Assembly: GCA_021811235.1 (NCBI GenBank)
Contig: JAJZPG010000004.1
Location: 1 to 64,000 of the forward strand
From: Pseudomonadota bacterium
GTDB taxonomy: Bacteria; Pseudomonadota; Gammaproteobacteria; Burkholderiales; Thiobacillaceae
DNA length: 64,000 nucleotides
Direction of reading: 5' to 3'
Positions 18,600-26,414 of this stretch are shown piece by piece. Below the pieces are notes generated by a model, which was not told the DNA's origin, did no database searches, and saw only the letters and a program-made list of their open reading frames with translations. Position 1 is the stretch's first letter, and each line of letters starts with the position of its first letter. Made by a program: the position numbers and the translations under genes.

Positions 18600-18692
18600 T
18601 CGGTCCCTGGCCCGTCAACCATCCGTTCGGCACGATCAATGCAAGTCATTGTTTATGTACTGATTTTTTATACCACCCGCAGCGCGCCGGGA

Positions 18693-18708
18693 TGGCACAG
18701 GCGTTGCA
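18693..18708 (+). promoter_or_regulatory. Sigma54-type (-24/-12) promoter
   Basis: TGGCAC-AGGCG-TTGCA matches the sigma54 consensus TGGCACrNNNNTTGCW at every defined base. Transcription would start about 18719, leaving a leader of roughly 27 nt with AAGGAG before the ATG at 18746. It reads straight into the pair of small paralogous genes. Confidence 0.75.
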
Positions 18709-18745
18709 GGTAATGAGGCAACCCACCCGACTCAAGGAGTGCATC

Positions 18746-18898
18746 ATGAAACTGCAATTCGGCCAAAACCAACTGGTTCTCGAACTCAGCTCCTCCCCCT
18801 TTGCCTGGTTCCACGGCCAGACCGAACGCATGAGCCTCACCAGCCTGTCGCTGCTGTTCGTGCAGTTCTCCCTGTTCGCCCGCCAGCCCGCTGTGTGA
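18746..18898 (+). CDS. Small protein of unknown function, first of a paralogous pair
   Basis: A 50-residue protein with a good ribosome-binding site (AAGGAG, 7 nt upstream). I do not recognise a family. Its core pattern is LxLSxSPxxxFxGxTxRMSxxSLxLLFVxF, shared with the next gene at about 18 of 30 positions. The middle is amphipathic and the SLSLLFVQFSLF stretch is hydrophobic, so membrane or protein-surface association is possible. No cysteine is present. The stop TGA overlaps the next ATG, so the two are translationally coupled. It is real rather than chance, judging by paralogy, RBS and the sigma54-type promoter. Confidence 0.75.
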   Translation: MKLQFGQNQLVLELSSSPFAWFHGQTERMSLTSLSLLFVQFSLFARQPAV

Positions 18899-19053
18899 TG
18901 CAAGTCGGTAAAGGCACCCGCGTGAGTCTGAGCCTGTCTGGCTCGCCACTGGGATTCTTCAGCGGCAGCACCTGCCGCATGTCGATGTTCAGCCTGACGC
19001 TGTTGTTCGTCGAATTCCGGGTGCTGCGGCGCACCGCGGCGCACTGCGCCTGA
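18898..19053 (+). CDS. Small protein of unknown function, second of a paralogous pair
   Basis: A 51-residue paralogue of the preceding protein, starting in a TGATG stop-start overlap. It keeps the SPLGFFSGSTCRMSMFSLTLLFVEF core but differs at both ends: a more basic N terminus (QVGKGTR), a basic stretch RVLRR and a C-terminal Cys; another Cys precedes RMS. The two products may work as a heteromer. The gene is convergent with the histidine kinase gene, whose stop is 4 bp away. No function can be assigned. Confidence 0.72.
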   Translation: MQVGKGTRVSLSLSGSPLGFFSGSTCRMSMFSLTLLFVEFRVLRRTAAHCA

Positions 19054-19057
19054 TTCC

Positions 19058-20344
19058 CTAGCGGGGGATCTCCAGGACGGCTTCGAGGCCGCCCGTCGCA
19101 CGGTTCTTCAGTTTCACCTTCCAGCCGTTTGTTTCTGCCAGCTGGCGCACGATCGCCAGTCCCAGCCCCGTCCCCCCTGTCGCCTGCGAGCGCGACGCCT
19201 CCAGCCGGTAGAACGGCCGGAACACCTTATCCAGTTGCTCGTCCGGAATGCCCGGCCCCGCATCGCGCACGACCACCCGCGCCCCCCTGCCTTCACATTC
19301 CAGCACCAGCTCGACCGGGGTGCCGCCGCCGTAGCGTTGCGCGTTCTGGATCAGGTTGGAGACGATCTGCCGTAGCGCCAGTCGGCCGGCACGCACTTCG
19401 CAGGGCGCGCGCCCCTGCCATGGGGTACCGCTTTCCTGTGCCAGCTCGTCCAGCAGGGCCGCGAGATCCAGGCTTGTCTGTTGTTCCGGCTGGGTGGTGC
19501 GCGCCAGCTCCAGATAGCCCGAGATCAGCCTGTTCATGTCGGCGAGATCGGCCAGTGCGCGGTCGATGCGCACCGGGCTGGGATCGTCGCGCAGCATTTC
19601 CAGATTGAGCTGCATGCGCGTCATCGGCGTGCGCAAGTCGTGCGAGATGCCGGCCAGCAAAGTCGTGCGGTTGTCGAGCAGCTCGCGCACCTCGGTCGCC
19701 ATGGTATTGAAACGGCGTGCCAGTTCGGCCAGTTCGGCGGGGCCGGTTTCCGGCAGCGGCTCGGGCAGCTGGCCGGCGCCGACCTGGCGCGCCGCCTGCG
19801 CTGCGCGCGCCAGCGGCACGGTGAGGCGGCGCACCAGGAACAGCGCCGTCAGCAGGCTGAGAAACGCGCCCAGCGCGATCACCGCGATCGCCGCCAGTGG
19901 CGGCCGCACCGCATAGCGGTCGGGGAAGAAGCCGACGCGCAGATCGTGCCCGCCGACCGGGATGTCCAGCCAGGCCGTCACCGTGCCCGGCACGCCGCGC
20001 AGCACGACTGCGTCTCCCAGGCGCCGGCTCAGCGCCGCCTCGATTTGCGGCCGGAAGGCAAACTGCGGCGCGTCCGCCGTCGCACCGACGTCGACCGTGG
20101 TCAGGCGCAAGCCATGGCGGCGCGCCAGTTCGCGCTCGAACGCGGCGCGCGTGTCGGGAGGCAGTTCCACCCAGGTCTGCGCGGACAGCACGATCAGTCC
20201 GGCGAGATCGTCCGCCGAGCGCTCCGCCACCGGCACGATGAGGGTGCGGACCACCACCCAGGACGCCGCCGCCTGGAACACGATGAAGGCGATCGCCAGC
20301 GTCAGCGCGGTGCGGGCATACAGCGAAGCCGTGATGCGTCGCAC
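19058..20344 (-). CDS. EnvZ-type sensor histidine kinase
   Basis: The 428-residue inner-membrane kinase has transmembrane helices at about 13-33 and 148-171 enclosing a periplasmic sensor domain, then a HAMP domain, a dimerisation domain with the phospho-acceptor His235 (GISHDLRTPM), and an HATPase domain with N box (NLIQNAQRYG), G1 (DAGPGIP) and G2 (TGLGLAIV). It is closest to the EnvZ class. The gene follows the response regulator gene by 6 bp. The signal sensed is unknown. Confidence 0.93.
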   Translation of the reverse strand: MRRITASLYARTALTLAIAFIVFQAAASWVVVRTLIVPVAERSADDLAGLIVLSAQTWVELPPDTRAAFERELARRHGLRLTTVDVGATADAPQFAFRPQIEAALSRRLGDAVVLRGVPGTVTAWLDIPVGGHDLRVGFFPDRYAVRPPLAAIAVIALGAFLSLLTALFLVRRLTVPLARAAQAARQVGAGQLPEPLPETGPAELAELARRFNTMATEVRELLDNRTTLLAGISHDLRTPMTRMQLNLEMLRDDPSPVRIDRALADLADMNRLISGYLELARTTQPEQQTSLDLAALLDELAQESGTPWQGRAPCEVRAGRLALRQIVSNLIQNAQRYGGGTPVELVLECEGRGARVVVRDAGPGIPDEQLDKVFRPFYRLEASRSQATGGTGLGLAIVRQLAETNGWKVKLKNRATGGLEAVLEIPR

Positions 20345-20350
20345 CGCGCC

Positions 20351-21061
20351 TCAGCCCTTGCCCTGCGGCACGAATAGATAGCCCTGCCCGCGCTGGGTGC
20401 GGATGTAGGCAGGGTTGGCAGGGTCGTCCTCGATCTTCTTGCGCAGGCGGTTGACGCGTACGTCGATGCTGCGGTCGAACGGATCGCGCTCGAAGCCGCG
20501 CAGCTGGTCCATCAGCCAGTCGCGCGACAGCGCGCGATTGGCGTGGGTGACGAAGATTTCCAGCAGCTCGTATTCGCCGCCGGTGAGGGGGATTTCGACG
20601 CCGTCGCGGCCCAGGGTACGGGCGTCGAGGTTGACGCTGTAGGGGCCGAAACGCACGACGCGTGACGTGTCCGCCGCAGCCGGGGCAGCCGCCCCGCCGC
20701 GCCGCAGCACCGCACGGATGCGCGCCAGCAGTTCGCGCGGGTTGAAGGGCTTGGGCAGGTAATCGTCGGCCCCCACTTCGAGGCCGATGATACGGTCGAT
20801 ATCCTCGCCCTTGGCCGACAGCATGATGATGGGCGGGAAACCGGGCTGCGCGCGCAGGCGCCGCGCGATCGAGAGGCCGTCCTCGCCCGGCATCATCCAG
20901 TCGAGCACCAGCAGGTCGGGCAGACGGGTGGCGAGCAGGCGGTCGAGCGAGGCGGCGTCTTCGGCCGTCTCGACCGCATAGCCCTGGCTGGCCAGGTATT
21001 CGGCGACCAGTTCGCGGATGCCGGGGTCGTCGTCAGTGACATAAATCGTGTCTCTTTCCAT
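20351..21061 (-). CDS. OmpR-type response regulator
   Basis: The 236-residue regulator has a receiver domain with acidic pair Asp10/Asp11, phosphorylated Asp54 (LVLDWMMPGEDG) and the conserved Lys (LPKPF). An OmpR/PhoB winged helix follows, with SRDWLMDQLRG and the wing YIRTQRGQGYLF. It pairs with the adjacent kinase. The divergent upstream region holds a GTTACA direct repeat, a probable binding site, which links it to the three exported proteins on the other strand. Confidence 0.94.
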   Translation of the reverse strand: MERDTIYVTDDDPGIRELVAEYLASQGYAVETAEDAASLDRLLATRLPDLLVLDWMMPGEDGLSIARRLRAQPGFPPIIMLSAKGEDIDRIIGLEVGADDYLPKPFNPRELLARIRAVLRRGGAAAPAAADTSRVVRFGPYSVNLDARTLGRDGVEIPLTGGEYELLEIFVTHANRALSRDWLMDQLRGFERDPFDRSIDVRVNRLRKKIEDDPANPAYIRTQRGQGYLFVPQGKG

Positions 21062-21104
21062 GCGGCAACTATAGCAGCGGCGCCCTACCCTCTTTACCCA
21101 CCCC

Positions 21105-21120
21105 GTTACACACTGTTACA
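21105..21120. promoter_or_regulatory. Direct-repeat operator typical of OmpR/PhoB regulators
   Basis: GTTACA occurs at 21105-21110 and 21115-21120, a 10-bp period equal to one DNA turn. A weaker TTTACC lies one turn upstream. OmpR-family dimers bind such tandem sites. The location, between the response-regulator start and the first exported-protein gene, suggests autoregulation and control of the divergent genes. Confidence 0.6.
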
Positions 21121-21214
21121 AAATCGCCCTTGCGCGAAACAGTGCGCTTACTTTCCTCAACCAAACTGCGAAGCGTGGAAGCAAGACCAGGCGACCACGG
21201 AAATGGAGACGACG

Positions 21215-21490
21215 ATGAATGCACGGCAACTCAAGATGTTCGGACTGGCCGCACTGGGACTGGCCCTGGCCGCCCCGGTCCAGGCCGCGCCGGATTTCAT
21301 GGACGGCGCGTTCATCGTGGCCAAGCGCGACCGCGACGACGCCCGGCAGGACAGGCGCGACGTCCGCGAGGACCGGCGCGAACCCCGCCGCGAGGCCGAA
21401 CGCGAGGAGCCGCGGGGCTACGGCTACGGCTACGAGCGCCGTCAGCAGCAACGTCCCGAAGACAGCGTCCGCCCGCGCGACCGTCGCTAA
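21215..21490 (+). CDS. Small exported Arg/Asp-rich protein
   Basis: A 91-residue protein with a signal peptide (NARQLKMFGLAALGLALAAPVQAA) and a mature part dominated by RDRRD-type repeats and a GYGYGYE stretch, highly charged and probably disordered. No family is recognised. The ATG at 21215 is favoured by an upstream GGAG and by signal-peptide shape. It is the first gene downstream of the response-regulator site. A stress-related periplasmic role is a guess. Confidence 0.72.
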   Translation: MNARQLKMFGLAALGLALAAPVQAAPDFMDGAFIVAKRDRDDARQDRRDVREDRREPRREAEREEPRGYGYGYERRQQQRPEDSVRPRDRR

Positions 21491-21523
21491 CGCAGTTCAT
21501 TTGCAGCAACGAGGAGAGTCAAG

Positions 21524-22096
21524 ATGAAATCACGCATTCCCACCCTGATCGCCGCCCTGCTCGCCGTCAGCGGCGCAGCCCAGGCGGGCCATGGTTACAG
21601 CGACAGTTACACCACGCGCGCCAGGGTGCTGTCGAGCGTACCGATCTACGAAACGATCAACGAACCGCGCCGCGAATGCTGGACCGAGACGGTCGGCTAT
21701 GAAACCCGCAGCTATCGCGAAGGCAGCAACGCCGGCGGCGCGATTCTCGGTGCCATCGCCGGTGGCCTGATCGGCTCCACCGTGGGCAAGGGCGACGGCA
21801 GGGTGGCCGCCGCAGCGGTCGGTGCCGCCACCGGCGCGGTGGTGGGCGACCGCTGGAACAAGACCGGTACCCGCTACGAATCGGTCCCGCAGCAGGTCGA
21901 ACGCTGCCGCACCCACGATGATTATCGCCAGATCGTGACCGGCTACGACGTGCGCTACCGCTTCCAGGGCCGTGAATACAACACCCGCCTGCCCTATCAC
22001 CCCGGCAAGTGGCTGACGCTCGATGTGGATTTTTCCGTGGCCGAGGGCCGGCGCGACGCGCGCTGGCACAACAGCCGCAACGACTGGGACGATTGA
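21524..22096 (+). CDS. Exported glycine-zipper 2TM domain protein
   Basis: The 190-residue protein has a signal peptide (cleavage near AAQAGHG), a central glycine zipper (GGAILGAIAGGLIGSTVG...GAATGAVVGD, about 72-108) and a C-terminal domain with YRFQGREYNTRLPYHPG. This is the architecture of the 17-kDa surface-antigen-like family in the cell envelope. Cysteines flank the zipper (RRECWTE, VERCRTH). It has an RBS (GAGGAG) and follows the RD-rich gene by 33 bp. The PYHPG block recurs in the next gene. Confidence 0.85.
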   Translation: MKSRIPTLIAALLAVSGAAQAGHGYSDSYTTRARVLSSVPIYETINEPRRECWTETVGYETRSYREGSNAGGAILGAIAGGLIGSTVGKGDGRVAAAAVGAATGAVVGDRWNKTGTRYESVPQQVERCRTHDDYRQIVTGYDVRYRFQGREYNTRLPYHPGKWLTLDVDFSVAEGRRDARWHNSRNDWDD

Positions 22097-22139
22097 AGCC
22101 CTTGGGCGCAGCCGTTCCCAACCTGACAGGAGAAGAGCC

Positions 22140-22493
22140 ATGTTACGCACCCTTCTGATTGCAACCGCCCTGCTGACTGCTTCCGGTACTGCCCTCGCCC
22201 ATGGCGACTATGGCTATGGCCGCGTCGTCAGGGTTGAACCGAGCATTTCGGTTTCGTTCGGCACGGGCTATCACGACGGCTTTCGCGTGCTGTATGAAAG
22301 CGGCGGCACGCGTTACTGGACGCATACCCCCTACCATCCCGGCCACGTCATCGTGGTGCCGCATCACCGCCATCACGTGAAGCATGTGCACCACTACCGG
22401 GATTACGGGCGCGGCTGGGACGACCGCCACGACTGGCGTGAAGACCGTCGCGAGCATCGTCGCAAGCATCACCGCCATCACGACCGCGACTGA
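22140..22493 (+). CDS. Small exported His-rich protein
   Basis: A 117-residue protein with a signal peptide ending at GTALAHG. The middle part (YESGGTRYWTHTPYHPG) resembles the C-terminal domain of the preceding glycine-zipper protein without the zipper. The tail is very rich in His, Arg and Asp (HHRHHVKHVHH, RRKHHRHHDRD), suggesting metal or polyanion binding. Ribosome-binding site AGGAGAAG is present. Likely co-transcribed with the two upstream exported proteins. Confidence 0.75.
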   Translation: MLRTLLIATALLTASGTALAHGDYGYGRVVRVEPSISVSFGTGYHDGFRVLYESGGTRYWTHTPYHPGHVIVVPHHRHHVKHVHHYRDYGRGWDDRHDWREDRREHRRKHHRHHDRD

Positions 22494-22513
22494 ATCGCAG
22501 TCCGCGGTGGTGC

Positions 22514-23260
22514 CTATTCGTGGTGCACGACGAAAGCCACCTCGGTCGTGAAAGCACCGACGCCACGATGATTGGTCGGCGTCCAGCCCGCATCCTTGAG
22601 GTAACGGGCGAGTTCGCGCGTCATCGCCGGATTGCCGCAGATCATCACCCGATCCCGCCCCGGATCGGGCGCCGGCAAACCGAGGCGTAGCGACAGCACG
22701 CCTGAGCGGAACAGATCGGCGCCACGCTCGGGGGTGGGGAAAGGTTCCCGCGTCACGGTCGGCACGTAGTGCAGCTGCGGCCGGTCCATCGCCTCGATCT
22801 CGTCGCGGTAGGCCAGCTCGGCGACCGTACGCACCGAGTGCACCAGCACCACGGTCTCGAATCGCGCATAGCATTCAGGATCCCGGATCAGGCTCATGAA
22901 GGGCGCCAGCCCTGTGCCGGTGGCGAGCAGATACAGCGTCCGCCCGGGCAATACATGATGCAAGGTGAGCGTGCCAGTGGTCTTGCTGTTGACCCACACG
23001 CTGTCGCCAGGCCGGATGTGGACCAGCTGGCTGGTCAGCGGCCCGTCCGGCACGTGGATGCTGAGAAATTCCAGGTAATCGCGGTCGGCTGGGGAGACGA
23101 TCGAATAGGCCCGCGCCACCAGCTTGCCTTCGCGCTTCAAGCCTATGGTGACGAATTCGCCGTTCTCGAACGAAAAATCCTGCGGCCGGGTGAGCGTGAA
23201 ACTGAAGGTTTTGTCCGACCACGGGCGCACGGATTGCACGGTCTGTTCACTGTACGGCAT
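22514..23260 (-). CDS. fpr: Ferredoxin-NADP+ reductase
   Basis: The 248-residue flavoprotein shuttles electrons between NADPH and ferredoxin or flavodoxin. It shows the FAD motif RAYSI, the NADP-binding motif ATGTGLAPFMS and the late block MICGNPAMT. It belongs to the compact bacterial Fpr class. The start at 23260 (MPYSEQTV) fits homologues; the upstream in-frame extension is not conserved in character. It lies downstream of rtcB on the same strand, separated by 70 bp. Confidence 0.92.
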   Translation of the reverse strand: MPYSEQTVQSVRPWSDKTFSFTLTRPQDFSFENGEFVTIGLKREGKLVARAYSIVSPADRDYLEFLSIHVPDGPLTSQLVHIRPGDSVWVNSKTTGTLTLHHVLPGRTLYLLATGTGLAPFMSLIRDPECYARFETVVLVHSVRTVAELAYRDEIEAMDRPQLHYVPTVTREPFPTPERGADLFRSGVLSLRLGLPAPDPGRDRVMICGNPAMTRELARYLKDAGWTPTNHRGVGAFTTEVAFVVHHE

Positions 23261-23330
23261 GGCATTGCTCCGTTGAAGGCTGTCCGTCAGTTCGACGGGG
23301 GCCGCAGGACACAGTTCCACTCGACGTGGG

Positions 23331-24761
23331 TCACCCTTTGATGCAGACCAGAGGCTTCAGCTTCGCCACCTTGCGCGCCAGGCCGGCATGGTCGGCCGCC
23401 TCGACCACCGCGCTGACGTCCTTGTAGGCTCCCGGCGCCTCTTCGGCGACCCCCCGCAGCGAAGGACTGCGGATCAGCACGCCCTGGCTGGCGAGTTCGT
23501 CGACCAGCGCCCGGCCGCGCCACTGTCGGGTCGCCTGGTGGCGGCTCATGGCACGGCCGGCGCCGTGGCAGGCCGAGGCGAAGGCGCGTGCCATGCCGGC
23601 CTCGGTGCCGACAAGGATGTAGGACGCGGTCCCCATGCTGCCGCCGATCAACACCGGCTGGCCGATGTCGCGCAAATCGCCCGGCAGCGCCGGATGACCC
23701 GGACCGAAGGCGCGTGTCGCTCCCTTGCGATGGACGTAGAGGCGGCGCGTCCGGCCGTCCACCGTGTGCGGTTCCAGCTTGCAGGTGTTGTGCGAGACGT
23801 CGTAGATCAGCGTGAGGTGGGTGCCCGGGAACACGTCGGCAAACACCTCGCGGGCAAGATGGGTGACGACCTGACGGTTGGCGAGCGCGCAATTGATCGC
23901 CGCGCGCATGGCGCCGAGATAGGCCTGGCCGAGAGCGGACTTGATCGGCGCACAGGCGAGTTCCCGATCGGGCAAGGCGATGCCGTGCCCCGGCGCGGCG
24001 ATCACCATCTGCTTGAGGAATTCGGTGCCGATCTGATGGCCCAGCCCGCGCGAACCGCAGTGGATGCTGACCACCACCTCGCCCTGGCGCAGGCGGAAGC
24101 GGTCCGCCGCCTGGGGATCGTAGATCTCGACGACCTCCTGCAATTCGAGGTAATGGTTACCCGATCCCAGCGTGCCGATCTCGTCGCGCTGGCGACGCTT
24201 AGCGTGCTCGGAGACCTTGTCCGGTTCGGCGCCGGCCATGCAGCCGTGTTCCTCGATGCGCTCGAGGTCGGCCGCGCTGCCGTAGCCGCGATCGACCGCC
24301 CAGCGCGCCCCGCCGCGCAGCATCGCGTCCATTTCCGGGGCGTCCAGGCGTAGCTCGCCGGTGCTGCCCACACCGGCCGGAATCCTGGCGAACAGACGAT
24401 CGGCGAGCCGCTGCTTGAGCGGCGCAATGTCGTCCGCCGCAAGGCCGGTATGCAGGGTGCGCACGCCGCAGGAGATATCGAAGCCCACTCCGCCGGCCGA
24501 CACCACGCCGCCGTCGTCGGCGTCGAACGCCGCCACCCCGCCGATCGGGAAACCGTAGCCCCAGTGCGCGTCGGGCATGGCGTAGGCGGCCTGCACGATG
24601 CCCGGCAGGGTGGCGACGTTGGTGAGCTGTTCGTAGACCTTGTCGTCCATCTCGCGGACCAGCGCCGCATCGGCGAATATCACCGCCGGCACGCGCATCT
24701 TTCCGAACGGCGCGATCCGCCATTCGACCTCCGACACCTGCTCGAACCGGGCGAGATCCAT
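23331..24761 (-). CDS. rtcB: RNA-splicing ligase RtcB
   Basis: RtcB joins RNA 2',3'-cyclic phosphate (or 3'-phosphate) ends to 5'-OH ends using GTP and Mn. The 476-residue protein has the active-site Cys98 (DISCGVR), metal-binding His203, His234 (SIHCGSRG) and His324 (SHNTCK), and the guanylylated His399 (ACHGAGRAMSR). The start lies 9 bp after the cca-archease stop with GGAG before it. The archease partner that turns RtcB over is supplied in fused form by the gene just upstream. Confidence 0.97.
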   Translation of the reverse strand: MDLARFEQVSEVEWRIAPFGKMRVPAVIFADAALVREMDDKVYEQLTNVATLPGIVQAAYAMPDAHWGYGFPIGGVAAFDADDGGVVSAGGVGFDISCGVRTLHTGLAADDIAPLKQRLADRLFARIPAGVGSTGELRLDAPEMDAMLRGGARWAVDRGYGSAADLERIEEHGCMAGAEPDKVSEHAKRRQRDEIGTLGSGNHYLELQEVVEIYDPQAADRFRLRQGEVVVSIHCGSRGLGHQIGTEFLKQMVIAAPGHGIALPDRELACAPIKSALGQAYLGAMRAAINCALANRQVVTHLAREVFADVFPGTHLTLIYDVSHNTCKLEPHTVDGRTRRLYVHRKGATRAFGPGHPALPGDLRDIGQPVLIGGSMGTASYILVGTEAGMARAFASACHGAGRAMSRHQATRQWRGRALVDELASQGVLIRSPSLRGVAEEAPGAYKDVSAVVEAADHAGLARKVAKLKPLVCIKG

Positions 24762-24770
24762 CTCAGCTCC

Positions 24771-26399
24771 TCACACGTCCACCACACACTGGGCCACCCA
24801 CTGCCCCGCTTCGCTCCTCTCGACTTTCAGTTCAGTATAGGTGGCGCCCTTGATCTCGACTGCCGGCTGGTGTTTTGCCCGGTCCACCGCCTCGCCCCAC
24901 GCGGTGGCATGCAGGCAATGGCCCATCAGGCTGACATCGAAGCGGCCGAACAGCATGGCGCGCGCAGCCATTTCGAGGATCAGCGCGTTCAGCCAGTCGA
25001 CCAGCAGCAATTCGTCGTCCGGCGCCTCGCAGGCAATCTCGACCGCCTGTGCCGCAGCCACCTGCGCGGGATCGGTCACCACCGCCGTCATCGCCAGCGC
25101 GGCCTGTTCGAACGCGGCAGCGAGCGTGGGGCCGATGCCGCGCACGCCCATGTCGGCCTGATGCGGAAAATGTTCCCAATGCATGCCGCCGGGGGCGCGC
25201 AGTGCTGCCACCGCCTGGGCGCGCGCCTGGAAGATCGCGTCCCGGATGCGCGCCGGCTCGACACTGCGTGCCACGGCGCCGGCGTCGACGGCCTGCGCTG
25301 CGCCCAGTGCCTGCCGCAGGTGCCCCGACGCGGGAAAGGGTTTGTCCTCGTAGCCGGGTCTGCCGCGAAAATCGCATTCGCAGGCCAGCAAGAATTCCTC
25401 GAAGCGCTCGGGACGGCGGAAGGCGTCGACGCGCTCCAGCAGCTCGACGATCGTGCCGGGACGCAATTCCAGCGCGCGATGCGCATTGCCGTGATCGCGC
25501 GCCACCGCGACCGCGAGGTCGCGGCAATCGGCCGGCACGCGGACACGCTCGCAGAGTGCGCGCACCAATTCGACGCTTTTGGCTTCGTGGCCGTGATGTT
25601 TGGGCCATCGTTCGGGCGGCGTCACGCCCTTGCCGAGATCGTGCATCAAGGCCGCAAAACGCACCGGCAGGCTCAGGCCCTGCCGCGCCGCCCAGTCGAT
25701 CACCATCATCACGTGCACGCCGGTGTCGATCTCCGGGTGGTGTTCCGGCGGCTGCGGCACGCCGAACAGGCGATCGATTTCAGGAAACAGCCGCGCCAGC
25801 GCGCCGCATTCGCGCAGCACCTGGAACATGCGCGAGGGCTGCGCGTCCATCAGGCCGCGCGCGACTTCCTGCCACACGCGCTCGGGCACCAGCGCGTCGA
25901 CCTCACCGTTGTCGACCATCTGCCGCATCAACGCAGTGGTTTCGGGCGCCACGGAAAAATCGGTGAAGCGGGCAGCGAAACGCGCCACCCTGAGGATGCG
26001 CACCGGATCCTCGGCGAAGGCTTCGCTCACATGGCGGAAAATTCTTGCGGCCAGGTCGCGCTGGCCGCCGTAGGGGTCGATCAGCGCGCCGGTTTCATCC
26101 TCGGCCATCGCGTTGATGGTGAGGTCGCGCCGCAGCAGATCCTCTTCCAGCGTGACGTCCGGCGTCGCGTAGACGGTGAAGCCCTTGTAGCCGCGTCCGG
26201 ACTTGCGTTCGGTGCGGGCGAGCGCGTATTCCTCGTGGGTCTGAGGGTGGAGGAAGACCGGAAAGTCCTTGCCGACCGGCTGGTAGCCCAGCGCGACCAT
26301 GCCGTCGGGTGTCGCACCGACGACGACGTGGTCGCGGTCGGCCACCGGCCGTCCCAGCAACCGGTCACGCACTGCGCCGCCGACGATGTAGGTCTTCAT
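24771..26399 (-). CDS. cca: CCA-adding tRNA nucleotidyltransferase fused to archease
   Basis: Residues 1 to about 400 are a bacterial Cca: [10 protein letters not shown], the DxD metal motif in [23 protein letters not shown], and an HD-type domain ([18 protein letters not shown]). Residues 406-542 are a complete archease: [15 protein letters not shown] near its start, [11 protein letters not shown] in the middle, [14 protein letters not shown] and a C-terminal Asp (CVVDV). The reading frame is continuous. An internal ATG at the junction (25184) could give free archease, but it lacks a ribosome-binding site. Cca repairs or adds tRNA 3' CCA; archease activates RtcB, encoded next. Confidence 0.92.
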   Translation of the reverse strand: MKTYIVGGAVRDRLLGRPVADRDHVVVGATPDGMVALGYQPVGKDFPVFLHPQTHEEYALARTERKSGRGYKGFTVYATPDVTLEEDLLRRDLTINAMAEDETGALIDPYGGQRDLAARIFRHVSEAFAEDPVRILRVARFAARFTDFSVAPETTALMRQMVDNGEVDALVPERVWQEVARGLMDAQPSRMFQVLRECGALARLFPEIDRLFGVPQPPEHHPEIDTGVHVMMVIDWAARQGLSLPVRFAALMHDLGKGVTPPERWPKHHGHEAKSVELVRALCERVRVPADCRDLAVAVARDHGNAHRALELRPGTIVELLERVDAFRRPERFEEFLLACECDFRGRPGYEDKPFPASGHLRQALGAAQAVDAGAVARSVEPARIRDAIFQARAQAVAALRAPGGMHWEHFPHQADMGVRGIGPTLAAAFEQAALAMTAVVTDPAQVAAAQAVEIACEAPDDELLLVDWLNALILEMAARAMLFGRFDVSLMGHCLHATAWGEAVDRAKHQPAVEIKGATYTELKVERSEAGQWVAQCVVDV

Positions 26400-26414
26400 G
26401 GCGGCACGGTCGTG

